A stretch of 64,000 nt of DNA from Domibacillus indicus (GCF_023715895.1 NZ_JAMBOO010000002.1:310001-374000); one strand, 5' to 3'; positions 1-9,968 are shown, counted from the stretch's first letter. Numbers and translations: made by a program. The notes: generated from the letters alone by a model not told the origin.

Positions 1-879
1 ATCTATTCTTTTCATATGCCAGCTTTTATTTTGATTTCCGGCTTTTTCGCCAAAAGCATAAAACGGCCGGGCTATATTAAAAAAGCGGCCGAAAAGCTGC
101 TGATTCCATTTCTTATTTTTCAATGTGTGTATTCGGTTTTTTATTTTTGGATCGACCATGAAGAAGCCCTTTCTGTAAGATTGCTGATTCCTGAATGGTC
201 GCTTTGGTTTTTAATGAGCTTGTTTCTCTGGCATGTATTGCTTTTAGGCACTGTTAAATGGCTGAAAAACCCGTTCATTGCGCTTATCCTTTCGGTAGCA
301 GCCGGTGTTGGAATCGGCTTGGTCAATGAATCACTGACTGTTTTAAGCATCGGCCGGACATTTGTGTTTTTCCCGTTCTTTTTAGCGGGCTATTATGCAA
401 AAAAAGAATGGTTCCAGCCGTTGTTCCGCATGCGGTCCCGCATTCCGCTGTTTCTTTTTGCCGCCGGGCTGTTTGCATACTGCTATACGCATACAACGAT
501 GCAGATTGAGTGGCTGTTTGGCTCCCAATCGTACGCAGCGCTTGGCGCTGACGGAACAGATGGTTTGCTTTTACGATTGTTTGTTTATGCTGTTAATATC
601 GTCATGATTGCTTTTTTTCTTTCCCTTGTGCCGCATAAAGTCTTTTTCTTTACCGCATGGGGACGCAATACTTTATACGTGTACTTGCTGCATGGTTTTT
701 TTGTTCAGTCGTCACGGCGTGTAGAAACACTGGAACTGCCGCCGTCTCTGCTTGTTTTGTTTGGGACGGCTACTGTTTTAACATTTGTCCTGGCGTCTCC
801 ATGGACAGCCGCCCTGTTCCGCCCATTTTTGGAGCTGAAACGCCCCAGCTTTTTCATTAAAAAGGAGAATAAATCGTGA
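1..879 (+). CDS. Acyltransferase-3 family membrane protein, 5' truncated by the window
   Basis: A multi-pass membrane O-acyltransferase of the acyltransferase-3 / COG3594 (fucose 4-O-acetylase-like) type. The frame is open to base 1. The first ATG, at 16, lies inside the family motif FHMPxFxxxSGF, so it is an internal methionine and the true start is upstream of the window. At least seven hydrophobic segments follow, ending in a basic cytoplasmic tail. Such proteins acetylate sugars or cell-surface polymers; the substrate cannot be told here. The stop overlaps the next start by 4 bp (GTGA), so the two genes are translationally coupled. Family call fairly sure, substrate unknown. Confidence 0.75.
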   Translation: MYSFHMPAFILISGFFAKSIKRPGYIKKAAEKLLIPFLIFQCVYSVFYFWIDHEEALSVRLLIPEWSLWFLMSLFLWHVLLLGTVKWLKNPFIALILSVAAGVGIGLVNESLTVLSIGRTFVFFPFFLAGYYAKKEWFQPLFRMRSRIPLFLFAAGLFAYCYTHTTMQIEWLFGSQSYAALGADGTDGLLLRLFVYAVNIVMIAFFLSLVPHKVFFFTAWGRNTLYVYLLHGFFVQSSRRVETLELPPSLLVLFGTATVLTFVLASPWTAALFRPFLELKRPSFFIKKENKS

Positions 880-2621
880 ATATTACTGTTTGCACATTAA
901 ATGCAAAATATATCCATACTAATTTGGCGATCCGTTACTTGAAATCTTACTGTGAGGATGCCTATAATATCCGGCTGGCCGAGTATACGATCAAAGATCC
1001 TGCCATGAATATTGTATCCGACTTGTACAGCCACAAACCAGATGTGATCGGCTTCAGCTGCTACATCTGGAATATTGAAGAAACGATCCGCGTAGCCGGC
1101 ATGATAAAAAAAGTACTGCCTGAGTGTACGATTGTCTTTGGCGGCCCGGAAGTGACTTATGATGTTCCATACTGGCTGGACCGGCTTACGGATGTGGACT
1201 TCATTGCGATCGGTGAAGGAGAAAAAACGTTCCGTATGCTGCTCGACCAGTTATCGGGAGAGCGCGACTTTTCCAAAGTGCCCGGCCTTGCCTACAAAGA
1301 AAACGGCAAACAGCTCATTCAGCCCCAGACGAATAAAATCGATCTGCGCGAGCTGCCTTCCCCGTTTCGCTTTGAAGAAGACCTGGATTCACTGTCTAAG
1401 CGGATCACCTACATTGAAACGAGCCGCGGCTGTCCATTCCGCTGCCAATTCTGTTTATCGTCTATTGAGACTGGAGTGCGCTATTTTGACCGCGAGAAAA
1501 TAAAAGACGATATTCGTTTTCTGATGAAAAACGGGGCTAAAACCATTAAATTTGTTGATCGGACGTTTAATATCAGCCGCAGCTATGCAATGGAAATGTT
1601 TCAGTTTCTCATTGATGAGCATGTGCCCGGCACTGTATTTCAATTCGAGATTACAGGCGATATTATGCGTCCGGAAGTGATTCAATTTTTAAATGAGAGC
1701 GCCCCGGCCGGTTTGTTTCGTTTTGAAATCGGGGTACAGTCGACCAATGACGGCGTAAACGAGCTCGTTCAGCGAAAACAAAATTGGGAAAAACTAGTAC
1801 GTACCGTGACGATGGTAAAGGAAGGCGGTAAAATTGAGCAGCATCTTGATTTGATCGCCGGCCTGCCGGAAGAAAATTACGATTCATTCCGCAATACATT
1901 CAATGACGTATTTGCCCTTCGGCCGGAAGAGCTGCAGCTTGGCTTCTTAAAGCTGCTTCGCGGAACAGGTCTGCGTCTAAGCGCTCCTCAGTACGGCTAT
2001 CAGTACATGGATCAAGCGCCGTATGAAATGCTGTCAAACCGGGTGCTTCCATTTGATGAAGTGATTCGTATTAAACAAACGGAAGACGTGCTTGAAAAGT
2101 ACTGGAACGATCACCGGACCGATGAGACGATTGATTATATTACACGCCATCTCGCTGAAACACCGTTTGACTTTTTCCAGGATTTTGGCGCATTCTGGGA
2201 AGCGAACGGCTGGAGCCGTATCGGCCACCAGCTGGAGGATTTATTTAAGCGGCTGGATTCGTTTGTGCGGACGGCTTATCCGAATGACGCGGCTCATGTA
2301 GAGAATATTATGAAGTATGATTATTTAGCCAATCAGCGCTTTAAGCCGCGTAAGCCTTGGTGGAATACAGACGAGTCTGCCCAGCGGAAAGCAATCTATC
2401 AGCAGCTTGCCGTCCACCCTCTGCTTGCCGGTGAGTCGTTCGCATCTCTCGGGCTTCGCGAAAAAGAACTGCATAAGCATACGATCCTAGAGCCCGTTAC
2501 AATGCAAAAACGAAACGGCACCTGGGTACAAGAAGACGGCTGGCTGCTTGTTTACTTCCAGCCAAACGGTGCCGGCTCTTCGTCCTACTTTTTTCCGTCC
2601 CGTTTAACGGCAGCTATGTAA
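876..2621 (+). CDS. B12-binding-domain radical SAM protein (DUF4080 type)
   Basis: A 581-residue protein with an N-terminal cobalamin-binding-like domain (about residues 1-140) and a radical SAM core. The 4Fe-4S ligands are visible as CxxxCxxC (C186, C190, C193, in SRGCPFRCQFC). The C-terminal part matches the DUF4080 extension from memory of the family. The start is GTG with AAAGGAG 8 nt upstream, overlapping the acyltransferase stop. Members of this class often do methylations or ring chemistry using cobalamin, but no substrate is established for this subgroup. The same window encodes most of a corrin pathway, so the cofactor could be made endogenously. Function unknown beyond the class. 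Confidence 0.85.
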   Translation: MNITVCTLNAKYIHTNLAIRYLKSYCEDAYNIRLAEYTIKDPAMNIVSDLYSHKPDVIGFSCYIWNIEETIRVAGMIKKVLPECTIVFGGPEVTYDVPYWLDRLTDVDFIAIGEGEKTFRMLLDQLSGERDFSKVPGLAYKENGKQLIQPQTNKIDLRELPSPFRFEEDLDSLSKRITYIETSRGCPFRCQFCLSSIETGVRYFDREKIKDDIRFLMKNGAKTIKFVDRTFNISRSYAMEMFQFLIDEHVPGTVFQFEITGDIMRPEVIQFLNESAPAGLFRFEIGVQSTNDGVNELVQRKQNWEKLVRTVTMVKEGGKIEQHLDLIAGLPEENYDSFRNTFNDVFALRPEELQLGFLKLLRGTGLRLSAPQYGYQYMDQAPYEMLSNRVLPFDEVIRIKQTEDVLEKYWNDHRTDETIDYITRHLAETPFDFFQDFGAFWEANGWSRIGHQLEDLFKRLDSFVRTAYPNDAAHVENIMKYDYLANQRFKPRKPWWNTDESAQRKAIYQQLAVHPLLAGESFASLGLREKELHKHTILEPVTMQKRNGTWVQEDGWLLVYFQPNGAGSSSYFFPSRLTAAM

Positions 2622-2624
2622 ACC

Positions 2625-2660
2625 AAAAGCGTCAGGCCTTCCCGGCCTGCCGCTTTTTAC
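2625..2660. terminator. Bidirectional terminator between convergent genes
   Basis: An inverted repeat with arms CAGGCC/GGCCTG, extended by AAAAGCG and CGCTTTT, lies between the radical SAM stop and the convergent oxidoreductase stop. The flanking A and T runs let it work on both strands. Confidence 0.75.
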
Positions 2661-3883
2661 TTTGGTTCATAAACCCGCTCTTTTGAATAAAATGAAAAAG
2701 CCGCATCCCTTTTTCCCATTAAAAACCGGGCGATCAGACGGGATAGAAACAAGCTGTACACCACTCCGTTGCCGCCATAGCCAAGCAGGAACAAGCTGTT
2801 GGGCACATGGCTGTACTGACCGATGATGGGCTGCCCGTCCTGCGTATGGGCAAACGACCCGCTCCAGCTGTACTCCGCGCGTATTTTTCCTTTTAAAGAC
2901 GGGAACCATGCCTCAGCTTCTCCAATAAGCTTCTCCGTCTTTGCCGGCATCTTTCGGTCACGCGCACTTCCTTCTGAAGCCGGTTCATCAAGTCCGCCGA
3001 TTACAATGCGCCGGTCTGCTGTTGTCCGGGCGTAATAGTAAGGGCGGTTGGATTCCCAGATCATGACGCTATCCTTCCAAAACGATAAATCCTCTACTGG
3101 GTTCGTTATAATCGCATAGCTGCTTTCGACGACTGCATTTGGGTCCCTTACCGTTTCCTGCGTTTCATACCCCTGGGCAAAAACGGCTTTTTTCGCTTTA
3201 AGTAAATGGCCGGTCTCTGTTCGCAGAATGACACCGGCTTCATCCGCTTTTTTTAAACTTACTTCTGTTTGCTCAAATACACGAACCCCTTCTTCAGCAG
3301 CCGCCCTTACAAGTCCATGTGTGAGCTTGAACGGATTGACCTCTGCATCGCCTTTTGCGATAATAGCGGCCGGCCGGCTGAAAGGAACCCATTTTTTCAT
3401 TCCCTCTCTTTCCACGTAGTCAACATCAAACCCTGCTTCTTTTAAAGCAGCGTATTCTGTTTGTATTTTGCCCATATCTTCTTCACAGCTCGCGAAAAAC
3501 AAACTGCTGCGCATGGTCAGGTCCGGATCAATCGGCAGCGACGGGGCGATATCGTTTTGAAGATAGCGGATCGCATCAAAACAGCGCCAATAATGATCAA
3601 CTGCTGGCCTTTTGCCAAATAAACGGATCGCTTCATGCAGAAGCTGATCGCTCGCAAACTGCAGTAATCCTGTATTCGCGCTCGAGCTTCCCGCGGCCAC
3701 TGTCCGTTTTTCAACGAGTACGACGTCAAAGCCTGTGTTTCTTAATTCATAAGCGGTACAGGCGCCAGATACACCTGCACCGATAATCACGACATCACAT
3801 TCTATATCGGCTTTTACAGGTGGGTAAGCCGGTGCTTCTTTCAATGTCTCCGGCCAGTACATACTTCCTGATTTTAAATCCAT
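2657..3883 (-). CDS. FAD-dependent oxidoreductase, DAO / glycine oxidase superfamily
   Basis: A 408-residue flavoprotein. The N-terminal Rossmann signature VIIGAGVSGACTAYEL (about residues 32-47) binds the ADP part of FAD. An acidic/basic strand end (LVEKR) follows, and the C-terminal segment has the usual HTQDGQPIIGQ and GYGGNGV motifs of the D-amino acid oxidase fold. It resembles B. subtilis YurR-type oxidoreductases. The amine substrate cannot be assigned. The ATG start is preceded by AAAAGGAG with 8-nt spacing. It is a single-gene unit with terminators on both sides. Confidence 0.8.
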   Translation of the reverse strand: MDLKSGSMYWPETLKEAPAYPPVKADIECDVVIIGAGVSGACTAYELRNTGFDVVLVEKRTVAAGSSSANTGLLQFASDQLLHEAIRLFGKRPAVDHYWRCFDAIRYLQNDIAPSLPIDPDLTMRSSLFFASCEEDMGKIQTEYAALKEAGFDVDYVEREGMKKWVPFSRPAAIIAKGDAEVNPFKLTHGLVRAAAEEGVRVFEQTEVSLKKADEAGVILRTETGHLLKAKKAVFAQGYETQETVRDPNAVVESSYAIITNPVEDLSFWKDSVMIWESNRPYYYARTTADRRIVIGGLDEPASEGSARDRKMPAKTEKLIGEAEAWFPSLKGKIRAEYSWSGSFAHTQDGQPIIGQYSHVPNSLFLLGYGGNGVVYSLFLSRLIARFLMGKRDAAFSFYSKERVYEPK

Positions 3884-3949
3884 AGCTATATCTCCTTTTT
3901 CTTATCCGTCTCTATCTATACGCTTAAAACATCGTTTTCAAACCCAAAA

Positions 3950-3982
3950 AAACACTTCGAACTGTGACATTCGAAGTGTTTT
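3950..3982 (-). terminator. Intrinsic terminator of the TerC-family gene
   Basis: Arms AAACACTTCGAA and TTCGAAGTGTTT separated by about 8 nt, followed on the minus strand by a T run. Confidence 0.8.
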
Positions 3983-3995
3983 AAAGTTTTTTGAT

Positions 3996-4781
3996 TTAAG
4001 CGCTGGCGTTTTCACTGCTTTGTTCAGGCCCTTTCGCGCGGGCAACTAAATACCCGCCTGCAGCAATCGCAAGGAGAACACCCCAGAAAACAAACTTCCA
4101 CGGTTTTGATTCAGGAAAATGCTCATCCAGCACTGCCAGGGACGGGTGAGACAATGTAAAGACTGCCAGTTTCACGCCGACCCAGCCGACAATTAAAAAT
4201 GCAGCTGTTTCGAGTGTTGGATATTTTTGCAGAAGACGGACAAACCAGGTAGCCGCAAAGCGCATAATAACAACGCCAATAAAACCGCCAAGGAACATCA
4301 CCAAAAACTGCCCGGAATCAATGCCGCCAATCTGGCCCCAGCCTGTTTCCGGAAGGGTAACGGCTAATGCTACAGCCGCGAGCATCGAATCAATGGCAAA
4401 CGCAATATCCGCCACTTCTACTTTCAAGACTGTCATCCAAAAAGAAGAGCCGCGCAAATCCTTTTCGAGTCCATGTCCTTCGATCTTTTTGTCTTCTTTC
4501 CACTTTTTGTACAAATGACTGACACAGATAAAGAACAAATAAAGAGCGCCAATTGCCTGTACCTGCCATACTTTGACGAGAAACGAAATAAGGAACAGTG
4601 CTGCGATGCGAAAAACAAGAGCTCCCATCAATCCATAAAACAGCGCTTTTTTCTGCTCTTCTTTCGGCAGGTGCTTGACCATGACCGCCATGACGACAGC
4701 ATTGTCTGCTGCTAAAATCCCTTCCAAAATAATCAGGACTCCGAGCACCCATACGTACTCCAGTAATAAAGCTGTATCCAT
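3996..4781 (-). CDS. TerC-family membrane protein (YkoY/MeeY-like manganese exporter)
   Basis: A 261-residue integral membrane protein with about seven hydrophobic segments and the TerC-family acidic membrane motif LEGILAADNAVVMA near residues 20-33. A second Asp-containing helix (VADIAFAIDSMLAA) lies in mid-protein. In Bacillus, TerC relatives YkoY and YceF are linked to Mn export and metalation of secreted enzymes. The start is set at ATG 4781, with GGAAGGAG upstream. A longer frame from 4889 would run through the riboswitch terminator and is rejected. The Mn riboswitch leader strongly supports a role in manganese homeostasis. Confidence 0.88.
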   Translation of the reverse strand: MDTALLLEYVWVLGVLIILEGILAADNAVVMAVMVKHLPKEEQKKALFYGLMGALVFRIAALFLISFLVKVWQVQAIGALYLFFICVSHLYKKWKEDKKIEGHGLEKDLRGSSFWMTVLKVEVADIAFAIDSMLAAVALAVTLPETGWGQIGGIDSGQFLVMFLGGFIGVVIMRFAATWFVRLLQKYPTLETAAFLIVGWVGVKLAVFTLSHPSLAVLDEHFPESKPWKFVFWGVLLAIAAGGYLVARAKGPEQSSENASA

Positions 4782-4830
4782 TTGCCCATCTCCTTCCAAT
4801 ATCTTTTTTGGAAGCGAGCATAAAGAAAAC

Positions 4831-4883
4831 AAAAAAAAGCGAGACCTTTGCCTGTAATAAAAATTACAGACAAAGGTCTCGCT
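4831..4883 (-). terminator. Riboswitch-controlled terminator upstream of the TerC gene
   Basis: A perfect 13-bp stem (arms 4838-4850 and 4871-4883) followed on the minus strand by eight T residues. The promoter-proximal arm is also the 3' strand of the aptamer P1 helix, so the terminator and the aptamer are mutually exclusive. Confidence 0.9.
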
Positions 4884-4990
4884 AAGCATGTGTGGTCTTC
4901 TTCATGCCAGCAGCGCCGATGGATAAATCCATGAAGTGACGACGCTGCTTTAGGTTTGCACCTAACGCTACTCCCCTTCGACTATTCGTC
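4871..4990 (-). promoter_or_regulatory. yybP-ykoY manganese riboswitch
   Basis: On the minus strand the leader contains GGGGAGTAGCG near its 5' end, a CGTCGTCA segment, CGGCGCTGCTGGCATGAAG, and a terminal GCGAGACCTTTG. These are the hallmark conserved blocks of the yybP-ykoY Mn2+ riboswitch. The 3' strand CCTTTG can pair with the 5' CGAAGG (P1) or form the terminator just downstream. This implies that Mn2+ binding turns the TerC gene on. Confidence 0.93.
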
Positions 4991-5022
4991 AAAGAAATTT
5001 ATTTTTCACAATATTAGTATAT

Positions 5023-8000
5023 TCAATTCTTTTTAGTTTGTAAACTTTTTTCTTTTTTCGTCTCCCGATCAAAAAAACTAAACACAACCGGAATAACAAA
5101 AAGCGTTAAAAACGTACTGGAAACCAAACCACCGATTACAACGATCCCCATCGGCTGGTTGATTTCCGTCCCATCACCAATTCCTGATGCAAGTGGAATA
5201 AGCCCAAGAATGGTTGTCAGAGCTGTCATTAATATTGGACGGACCCTGTCTTTAACAGACTGGACAATGGCTTCTGTGCCAGAGTATCCTTCTTCTTTTC
5301 GCTGTAAAATATAATCAACAATCACAATGGCATTGTTAACGACGATACCGACCAAAATTAAAATACCAATTACAGCAGGGATACTAAGCGGCAAATTTGC
5401 CATAATAAGCGACAACGCTACTCCAATAATCATTAATGGTACTGTAAACATGATAACAAACGGATATTTAAATGATTCATACTGGGCAGCCATAACAATG
5501 TAAATAAGTACGACGGCCAGCACCATTGCCATAATCATATCATCCTTTGAATTATCCAAAAGCTCTTGGTCTCCGCTGTATGAAACAACGGTTTGATCCG
5601 ATAAGTGCAAGCCGGCAATTTTCTCATCTACAGCCGAAGAAATGTCTCCCAGATTTTGAGATGCTGCATAAGTAACCGTAAATTGAACGGCATCCTGTCC
5701 ATCAATATGTCGAATATTAACAGGTCCTTTTGTTACTTCAATATCCGCTAATGCTTCAAGAGCCAAAAAGTTGCCAGCTGGTGTTTTAACAAGCATTTTC
5801 TTTAATTTTTCCAAATTTGCTGTTACATCTTTATCGTACCGGACGTAAACCGCTTTTACTTCCGAGGATTCTTCTTGGATAATCTGTGTGGCAAACACGC
5901 CGCGTGTTGCGTCATTAACGAGCTGCGCTACTTGAGCAGGCGCAAATCCAGCTGCCTGGGCTTTTTCACGGTTGACTGTTATTTGTATTTCGCGAACCGT
6001 TTCATCCAGGTCTGTTCGTACATCTGTTACACCATCAATTGCTTCTACTTCCGACTGAAGCTTTTCAACTACATGATCAAGACGGGTTTTATCACTGTCC
6101 CGTACACTAAAAGACAACGTTTGCGGAGTAGTTCCAGATGCAGATTGAAGATTAAACCTTACATCCGCTGTTTTATTTACTTCTTTTGCAGCCTTCTCTG
6201 CGGCTGGCTTCACATGATCTACAAAGTCAAAAATAGACCGGTTCCGGTCTTCTTTCATTTTCACATACAGTTCGGCTTCATTTGCACTGTCTCCTCCACG
6301 AAATGATCCTTCCTGCGTCGATCCAATTAAACTTACGTATACCTGTGTATCCTGCTCACCGGCCAGCACTTTTTCAACAGCTTTAACCACGCGGTTTGTT
6401 TCACCGAGGGAAGTTCCATTTTCCGTCTCTACCCGAACCGTTACAAACCCTTCATCGGTTGGAGGCAAAAACTGAGTTCCCACTTTCGTTAACCCGAACA
6501 CACCTCCAGCCAGCAATGTCAGTGCTGTACCAAGGACAATCAGCCGATGTGCGAGTGACCATCTCACAGCTCTCTCAAATAACATCAGCCGGCGTGACTG
6601 CTGGCGCTTCATTTCCAAATCGGCCGGTACCGTTTTTAAAAAGCGGCTGGCCAGCATCGGTATCACGGTTAAAGCAACGAAAAGTGAAGCCAGCAAGCTG
6701 AAGGAAATGGTTAAAGCGAATTCTTTGAAAATCTGACCGAGAATCCCCGAGATAAACACAACAGGCAGAAAAACAGCAACGGTCGTTAAAGTAGAAGCTG
6801 TAATCGCCGCACCGACTTCTTTAGCGCCGTCATAAGCAGCTGTTTTTGAATCCTTCCCCATTGACAGGTGCCGGTAAATGTTTTCAATGACCACGATCGC
6901 ATTATCAACGAGCATTCCGATCCCGAGGGCAAGAGCGCCCAGAGTCATAATATTCAAATTGAACCCAGCCAAAAACATGAGTACAAACGTAATAATAACG
7001 GAATAAGGAATGGCTACTCCAATAATAAGCGGGCTTCTGATGTTTCGTAAAAAGAAGAAAAGAACCGCCATGGCCAGCGCCCCGCCAACAACGAGAGAAT
7101 TGGCGATGTTTCCGATTGCCAGCCGGATATAATCTCCCTGGTCTGTTAAAATATTGGCTTGAACGGATTTGTATTCGTCTTTTTCCAGAAGCTCATCCAG
7201 CTTTTCCTGGAATCTCTTTGATACTTCTGCTGTATTTGCATTTGATTCCTGAAGAACACTTAATAAAACAGCCGGCTGCTCGTTCGCTCGTGTAATGGAA
7301 TTTTCATTCAATGGTTTTTTTTGAACAACTGCCACATCGGCTATGCTTATTTCTTCTCCAGTAAGCGGGTTAACAGAAATGATTAAATTTTCAATGTCTG
7401 CCAGGGATGTTAACTGACTGATAACACGCGTAGTCAGCGTTTTCCCTTCTGTTTCCACTGTGCTGCCCGGAAGTGATACGTTATTGGCACCGATTACTTG
7501 AACAACGTCAGATTGCCCCAGCCCATATTCCTTTAATTTTTCTTCATCAAGCTCCACAATAACTTCATCGGCTGTTGTTCCTGTAACCGATACATTCGCC
7601 ACACCCTCTACGGATGACAAATTCGTCTGCAGCGCTTCTGCCAAACGCTCAAGGTCTTCTTCTGCTCCTGCCTGAAGGGACAGCTGAATAATAGGAAACT
7701 GTGATGGATCAAACTTTAACAGCTGAGGTTCCCCTGCACCGTCTGGCATAGGTGTCTGCCCAATCCGCTGCAGTATATCGTTCTGGACATCATCTATACT
7801 TGTACTCCAAGAAAATTCAAGCAAAATAAAGTTGGATCCTTCCTGGGAGGTCGATGAGATATTTTCTATGCCTGGAAGAGTGGCCAGATTTGTTTCAAGC
7901 GGCTTGGTTACTTTTTCCGATACTTCCTTCGGGCCAGCCCCTTCATAATTAGTCACCACCACTGCGATCGGCGGATTTAAATCCGGAATTAATTTTAACG

Positions 8001-8097
8001 GAATCCGGGTTAAGGAAACGATTCCGAGAATAATAACTAAAAACATAATGACCGTCGTAAACACGGGCCGGTCAATCGAAAATCGGCTTAGCTTCAA
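5023..8097 (-). CDS. RND superfamily efflux pump (AcrB/SwrC-like)
   Basis: A proton-driven RND exporter of 1024 residues, the usual full length. It starts with FSIDRPVFTTVIMFLVIILG (helix 1). It has two halves, each with a large extracytoplasmic loop and six helices, and the TM4 motif GMLVDNAIVVIENIYRH, where the Asp is part of the proton relay. The TTG start at 8097 has AAGGAGG 7 nt upstream; an ATG 60 bases earlier lacks such a site. No membrane-fusion or outer-membrane partner is adjacent, as is normal in Firmicutes (for example B. subtilis SwrC). Substrates could be surfactants, bile salts or drugs. Confidence 0.9.
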   Translation of the reverse strand: MKLSRFSIDRPVFTTVIMFLVIILGIVSLTRIPLKLIPDLNPPIAVVVTNYEGAGPKEVSEKVTKPLETNLATLPGIENISSTSQEGSNFILLEFSWSTSIDDVQNDILQRIGQTPMPDGAGEPQLLKFDPSQFPIIQLSLQAGAEEDLERLAEALQTNLSSVEGVANVSVTGTTADEVIVELDEEKLKEYGLGQSDVVQVIGANNVSLPGSTVETEGKTLTTRVISQLTSLADIENLIISVNPLTGEEISIADVAVVQKKPLNENSITRANEQPAVLLSVLQESNANTAEVSKRFQEKLDELLEKDEYKSVQANILTDQGDYIRLAIGNIANSLVVGGALAMAVLFFFLRNIRSPLIIGVAIPYSVIITFVLMFLAGFNLNIMTLGALALGIGMLVDNAIVVIENIYRHLSMGKDSKTAAYDGAKEVGAAITASTLTTVAVFLPVVFISGILGQIFKEFALTISFSLLASLFVALTVIPMLASRFLKTVPADLEMKRQQSRRLMLFERAVRWSLAHRLIVLGTALTLLAGGVFGLTKVGTQFLPPTDEGFVTVRVETENGTSLGETNRVVKAVEKVLAGEQDTQVYVSLIGSTQEGSFRGGDSANEAELYVKMKEDRNRSIFDFVDHVKPAAEKAAKEVNKTADVRFNLQSASGTTPQTLSFSVRDSDKTRLDHVVEKLQSEVEAIDGVTDVRTDLDETVREIQITVNREKAQAAGFAPAQVAQLVNDATRGVFATQIIQEESSEVKAVYVRYDKDVTANLEKLKKMLVKTPAGNFLALEALADIEVTKGPVNIRHIDGQDAVQFTVTYAASQNLGDISSAVDEKIAGLHLSDQTVVSYSGDQELLDNSKDDMIMAMVLAVVLIYIVMAAQYESFKYPFVIMFTVPLMIIGVALSLIMANLPLSIPAVIGILILVGIVVNNAIVIVDYILQRKEEGYSGTEAIVQSVKDRVRPILMTALTTILGLIPLASGIGDGTEINQPMGIVVIGGLVSSTFLTLFVIPVVFSFFDRETKKEKSLQTKKN

Positions 8098-8187
8098 CCT
8101 GCTTCCTCCTTCTTTCTTGACTGATTCTTCTTTAACTATACCGAATGATCGGCCCACTGACCAAATTGAACACTTTTACGGCCAAAA

Positions 8188-8217
8188 AGAAAGAAGCCTT
8201 TTGACAAGGCTTCTTTA
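8188..8217 (-). terminator. Terminator of prfC
   Basis: Arms AAAGAAGCCTT and AAGGCTTCTTT with a 5-nt loop, followed on the minus strand by a short T run. Confidence 0.75.
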
Positions 8218-8225
8218 AAAAGAAA

Positions 8226-9797
8226 TTATCCAATTAAGTTATACAAACGAATATTTGGATGCTTATCCTGGAACCAGCGGAGCGCAAAGTCATTTTCAAA
8301 CAAGAAAACAAGCTTGCCATGACGGTCGCGCACAAGCGTGCTGCGCGAAGACGACATGGCATCGGTAATATCCTCTTCGTTTTCAATCCAGCGGGCAATT
8401 TTTTGGCCGATTGGCTCCATGCGCACTTCTGAATTGTATTCGCCGACCATCCGGTGCTCAAATACTTCAAATTGGAGCTGCCCGACAGCCCCGAGAATAT
8501 ACTCTTCTGTACGGACCGTTTTATACATTTGAATGGCGCCTTCCTGTACAAGCTGCTCAATTCCTTTGTGAAAGCTTTTTTGCTTCATCACGTTTTTCGC
8601 TGCCACTTTTACAAACAGCTCTGGAGTAAACTGAGGCAGCTTTTCAAATTGGAAAATAGGCTTGCCGCCTGTAAGGGTATCGCCAATTTGGTACGTTCCT
8701 GTATCGTATAGTCCGATGATGTCCCCACTAACCGCTTCATTAACCGTACTGCGGTCGTCCGCTAAAAATTGTGTAGATTGGGACACCTTTGTTGTTTTTC
8801 CTGTCCGGGCGAGTGTAACCGCCATACCGCGCTCAAACTTGCCGGAGCAAATACGCAGAAAAGCAATCCGGTCACGGTGAGCCGGGTTCATATTCGCCTG
8901 GATTTTAAAAATAAAGCCGGAAAATTGTTCGTTCAGCGGATCAATTTCACCTGCGTCAGCGTTGCGCGGCTGTGGCGGTGGCGCAAACTGAAGGTACGTT
9001 TCTAAAAATGTCTGTACGCCAAAGTTTGTGAGTGCGCTGCCGAAAAAGACGGGTGATAATTCACCTGAATTAATTTTTTCCCGCGAAAATTCATTGCCTG
9101 CTTCTTCAAGCAGTAAAATATCATCCATCGCTTCTGTGTAAAGAGAAGATTCTTTAATAGGATGGTCGACCGCAATATGCCCCTCTTCATCAAGCGGCAA
9201 AAAGCGATCCGCTTCTTCTGTACGGAATTGCTCAACTCGCTTGTTATAACGGTCATAAATGCCAAAAAACTCTTTCCCCATGCCAATCGGCCAGTTCATC
9301 GGATAAGACTGAATGCCGAGCACCTCTTCAAGCTCCTCCAGCAGTTCAAGCGGCATTTTCCCCTGGCGGTCCAATTTATTAATGAACGTAAAAATCGGAA
9401 TACCGCGCATGCGGCATACTTTAAATAATTTGAGTGTCTGGGCTTCAATCCCTTTTGCCGCATCGACAATCATTACGGCACTGTCAACCGCCATCAGCGT
9501 CCGGTACGTGTCTTCCGAGAAATCCTGGTGACCCGGTGTATCCAAAATGTTTACATTGTACCCTTCGTAAGCAAACTGCATAACAGAAGAGGTGACGGAA
9601 ATTCCCCGCTGCTTCTCGATTTCCATCCAGTCAGATGTAGCAAATTTGCCTGTTTTCTTTCCTTTTACCGTTCCGGCGTCACGGATTGCACCGCCGAATA
9701 GGAGCAATTTCTCTGTCATTGTCGTTTTCCCGGCATCCGGGTGAGAGATAATTGCAAACGTTCGTCTTGATAATACGTCTTCTTTAAATGATGCCAT
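8226..9797 (-). CDS. prfC: Peptide chain release factor 3
   Basis: A translational GTPase of 523 residues, full length for RF3. It recycles RF1/RF2 from the ribosome after termination. G1 is SHPDAGKTT (about residues 18-26), G3 is DTPGHQDF and G4 is NKLDR. The region between them ([26 protein letters not shown] as a whole) is the RF3-specific switch I, as opposed to EF-G. It is monocistronic and divergent from the nucleoside transporter gene. RF3 is patchily distributed in Bacilli, so its presence is of mild interest. Confidence 0.95.
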   Translation of the reverse strand: MASFKEDVLSRRTFAIISHPDAGKTTMTEKLLLFGGAIRDAGTVKGKKTGKFATSDWMEIEKQRGISVTSSVMQFAYEGYNVNILDTPGHQDFSEDTYRTLMAVDSAVMIVDAAKGIEAQTLKLFKVCRMRGIPIFTFINKLDRQGKMPLELLEELEEVLGIQSYPMNWPIGMGKEFFGIYDRYNKRVEQFRTEEADRFLPLDEEGHIAVDHPIKESSLYTEAMDDILLLEEAGNEFSREKINSGELSPVFFGSALTNFGVQTFLETYLQFAPPPQPRNADAGEIDPLNEQFSGFIFKIQANMNPAHRDRIAFLRICSGKFERGMAVTLARTGKTTKVSQSTQFLADDRSTVNEAVSGDIIGLYDTGTYQIGDTLTGGKPIFQFEKLPQFTPELFVKVAAKNVMKQKSFHKGIEQLVQEGAIQMYKTVRTEEYILGAVGQLQFEVFEHRMVGEYNSEVRMEPIGQKIARWIENEEDITDAMSSSRSTLVRDRHGKLVFLFENDFALRWFQDKHPNIRLYNLIG

Positions 9798-9895
9798 TCT
9801 GTTCTTCCTTTCTTTCCTTACACATTTATATTCTGTTAAATCAGATAAGCTATATAAGTAAGTATTATTTTAATGTTGCGTCTTTTTCCAAACAG

Positions 9896-9923
9896 TTGAA
9901 TCGCCAACGCTGTTAATTATAAA
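9896..9923 (+). promoter_or_regulatory. Putative SigA promoter for the nucleoside transporter
   Basis: TTGAAT, a 16-bp spacer and TATAAA lie about 45 bp upstream of the start codon. The match is moderate and judged by eye only. Confidence 0.4.
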
Positions 9924-9968
9924 CTAGTCAGATGTGGATGTGTAAAGAAAATTAAAGGAGTGTTTAAA

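Noticed and set aside
16-18. ATG at 16 as the start of the acyltransferase gene
   Set aside because: The open frame continues to base 1 and the ATG falls inside the conserved FHMPxFxxxSGF motif, so the gene is cut by the window edge.
4782-4889. N-terminal extension of the TerC protein
   Set aside because: It would be encoded by the riboswitch terminator stem; the proper ribosome binding site is at 4781.
5875-6306. 143-codon plus-strand frame inside the RND gene
   Set aside because: Antisense shadow of a highly conserved gene; no ribosome binding site, low-complexity Cys-rich translation.
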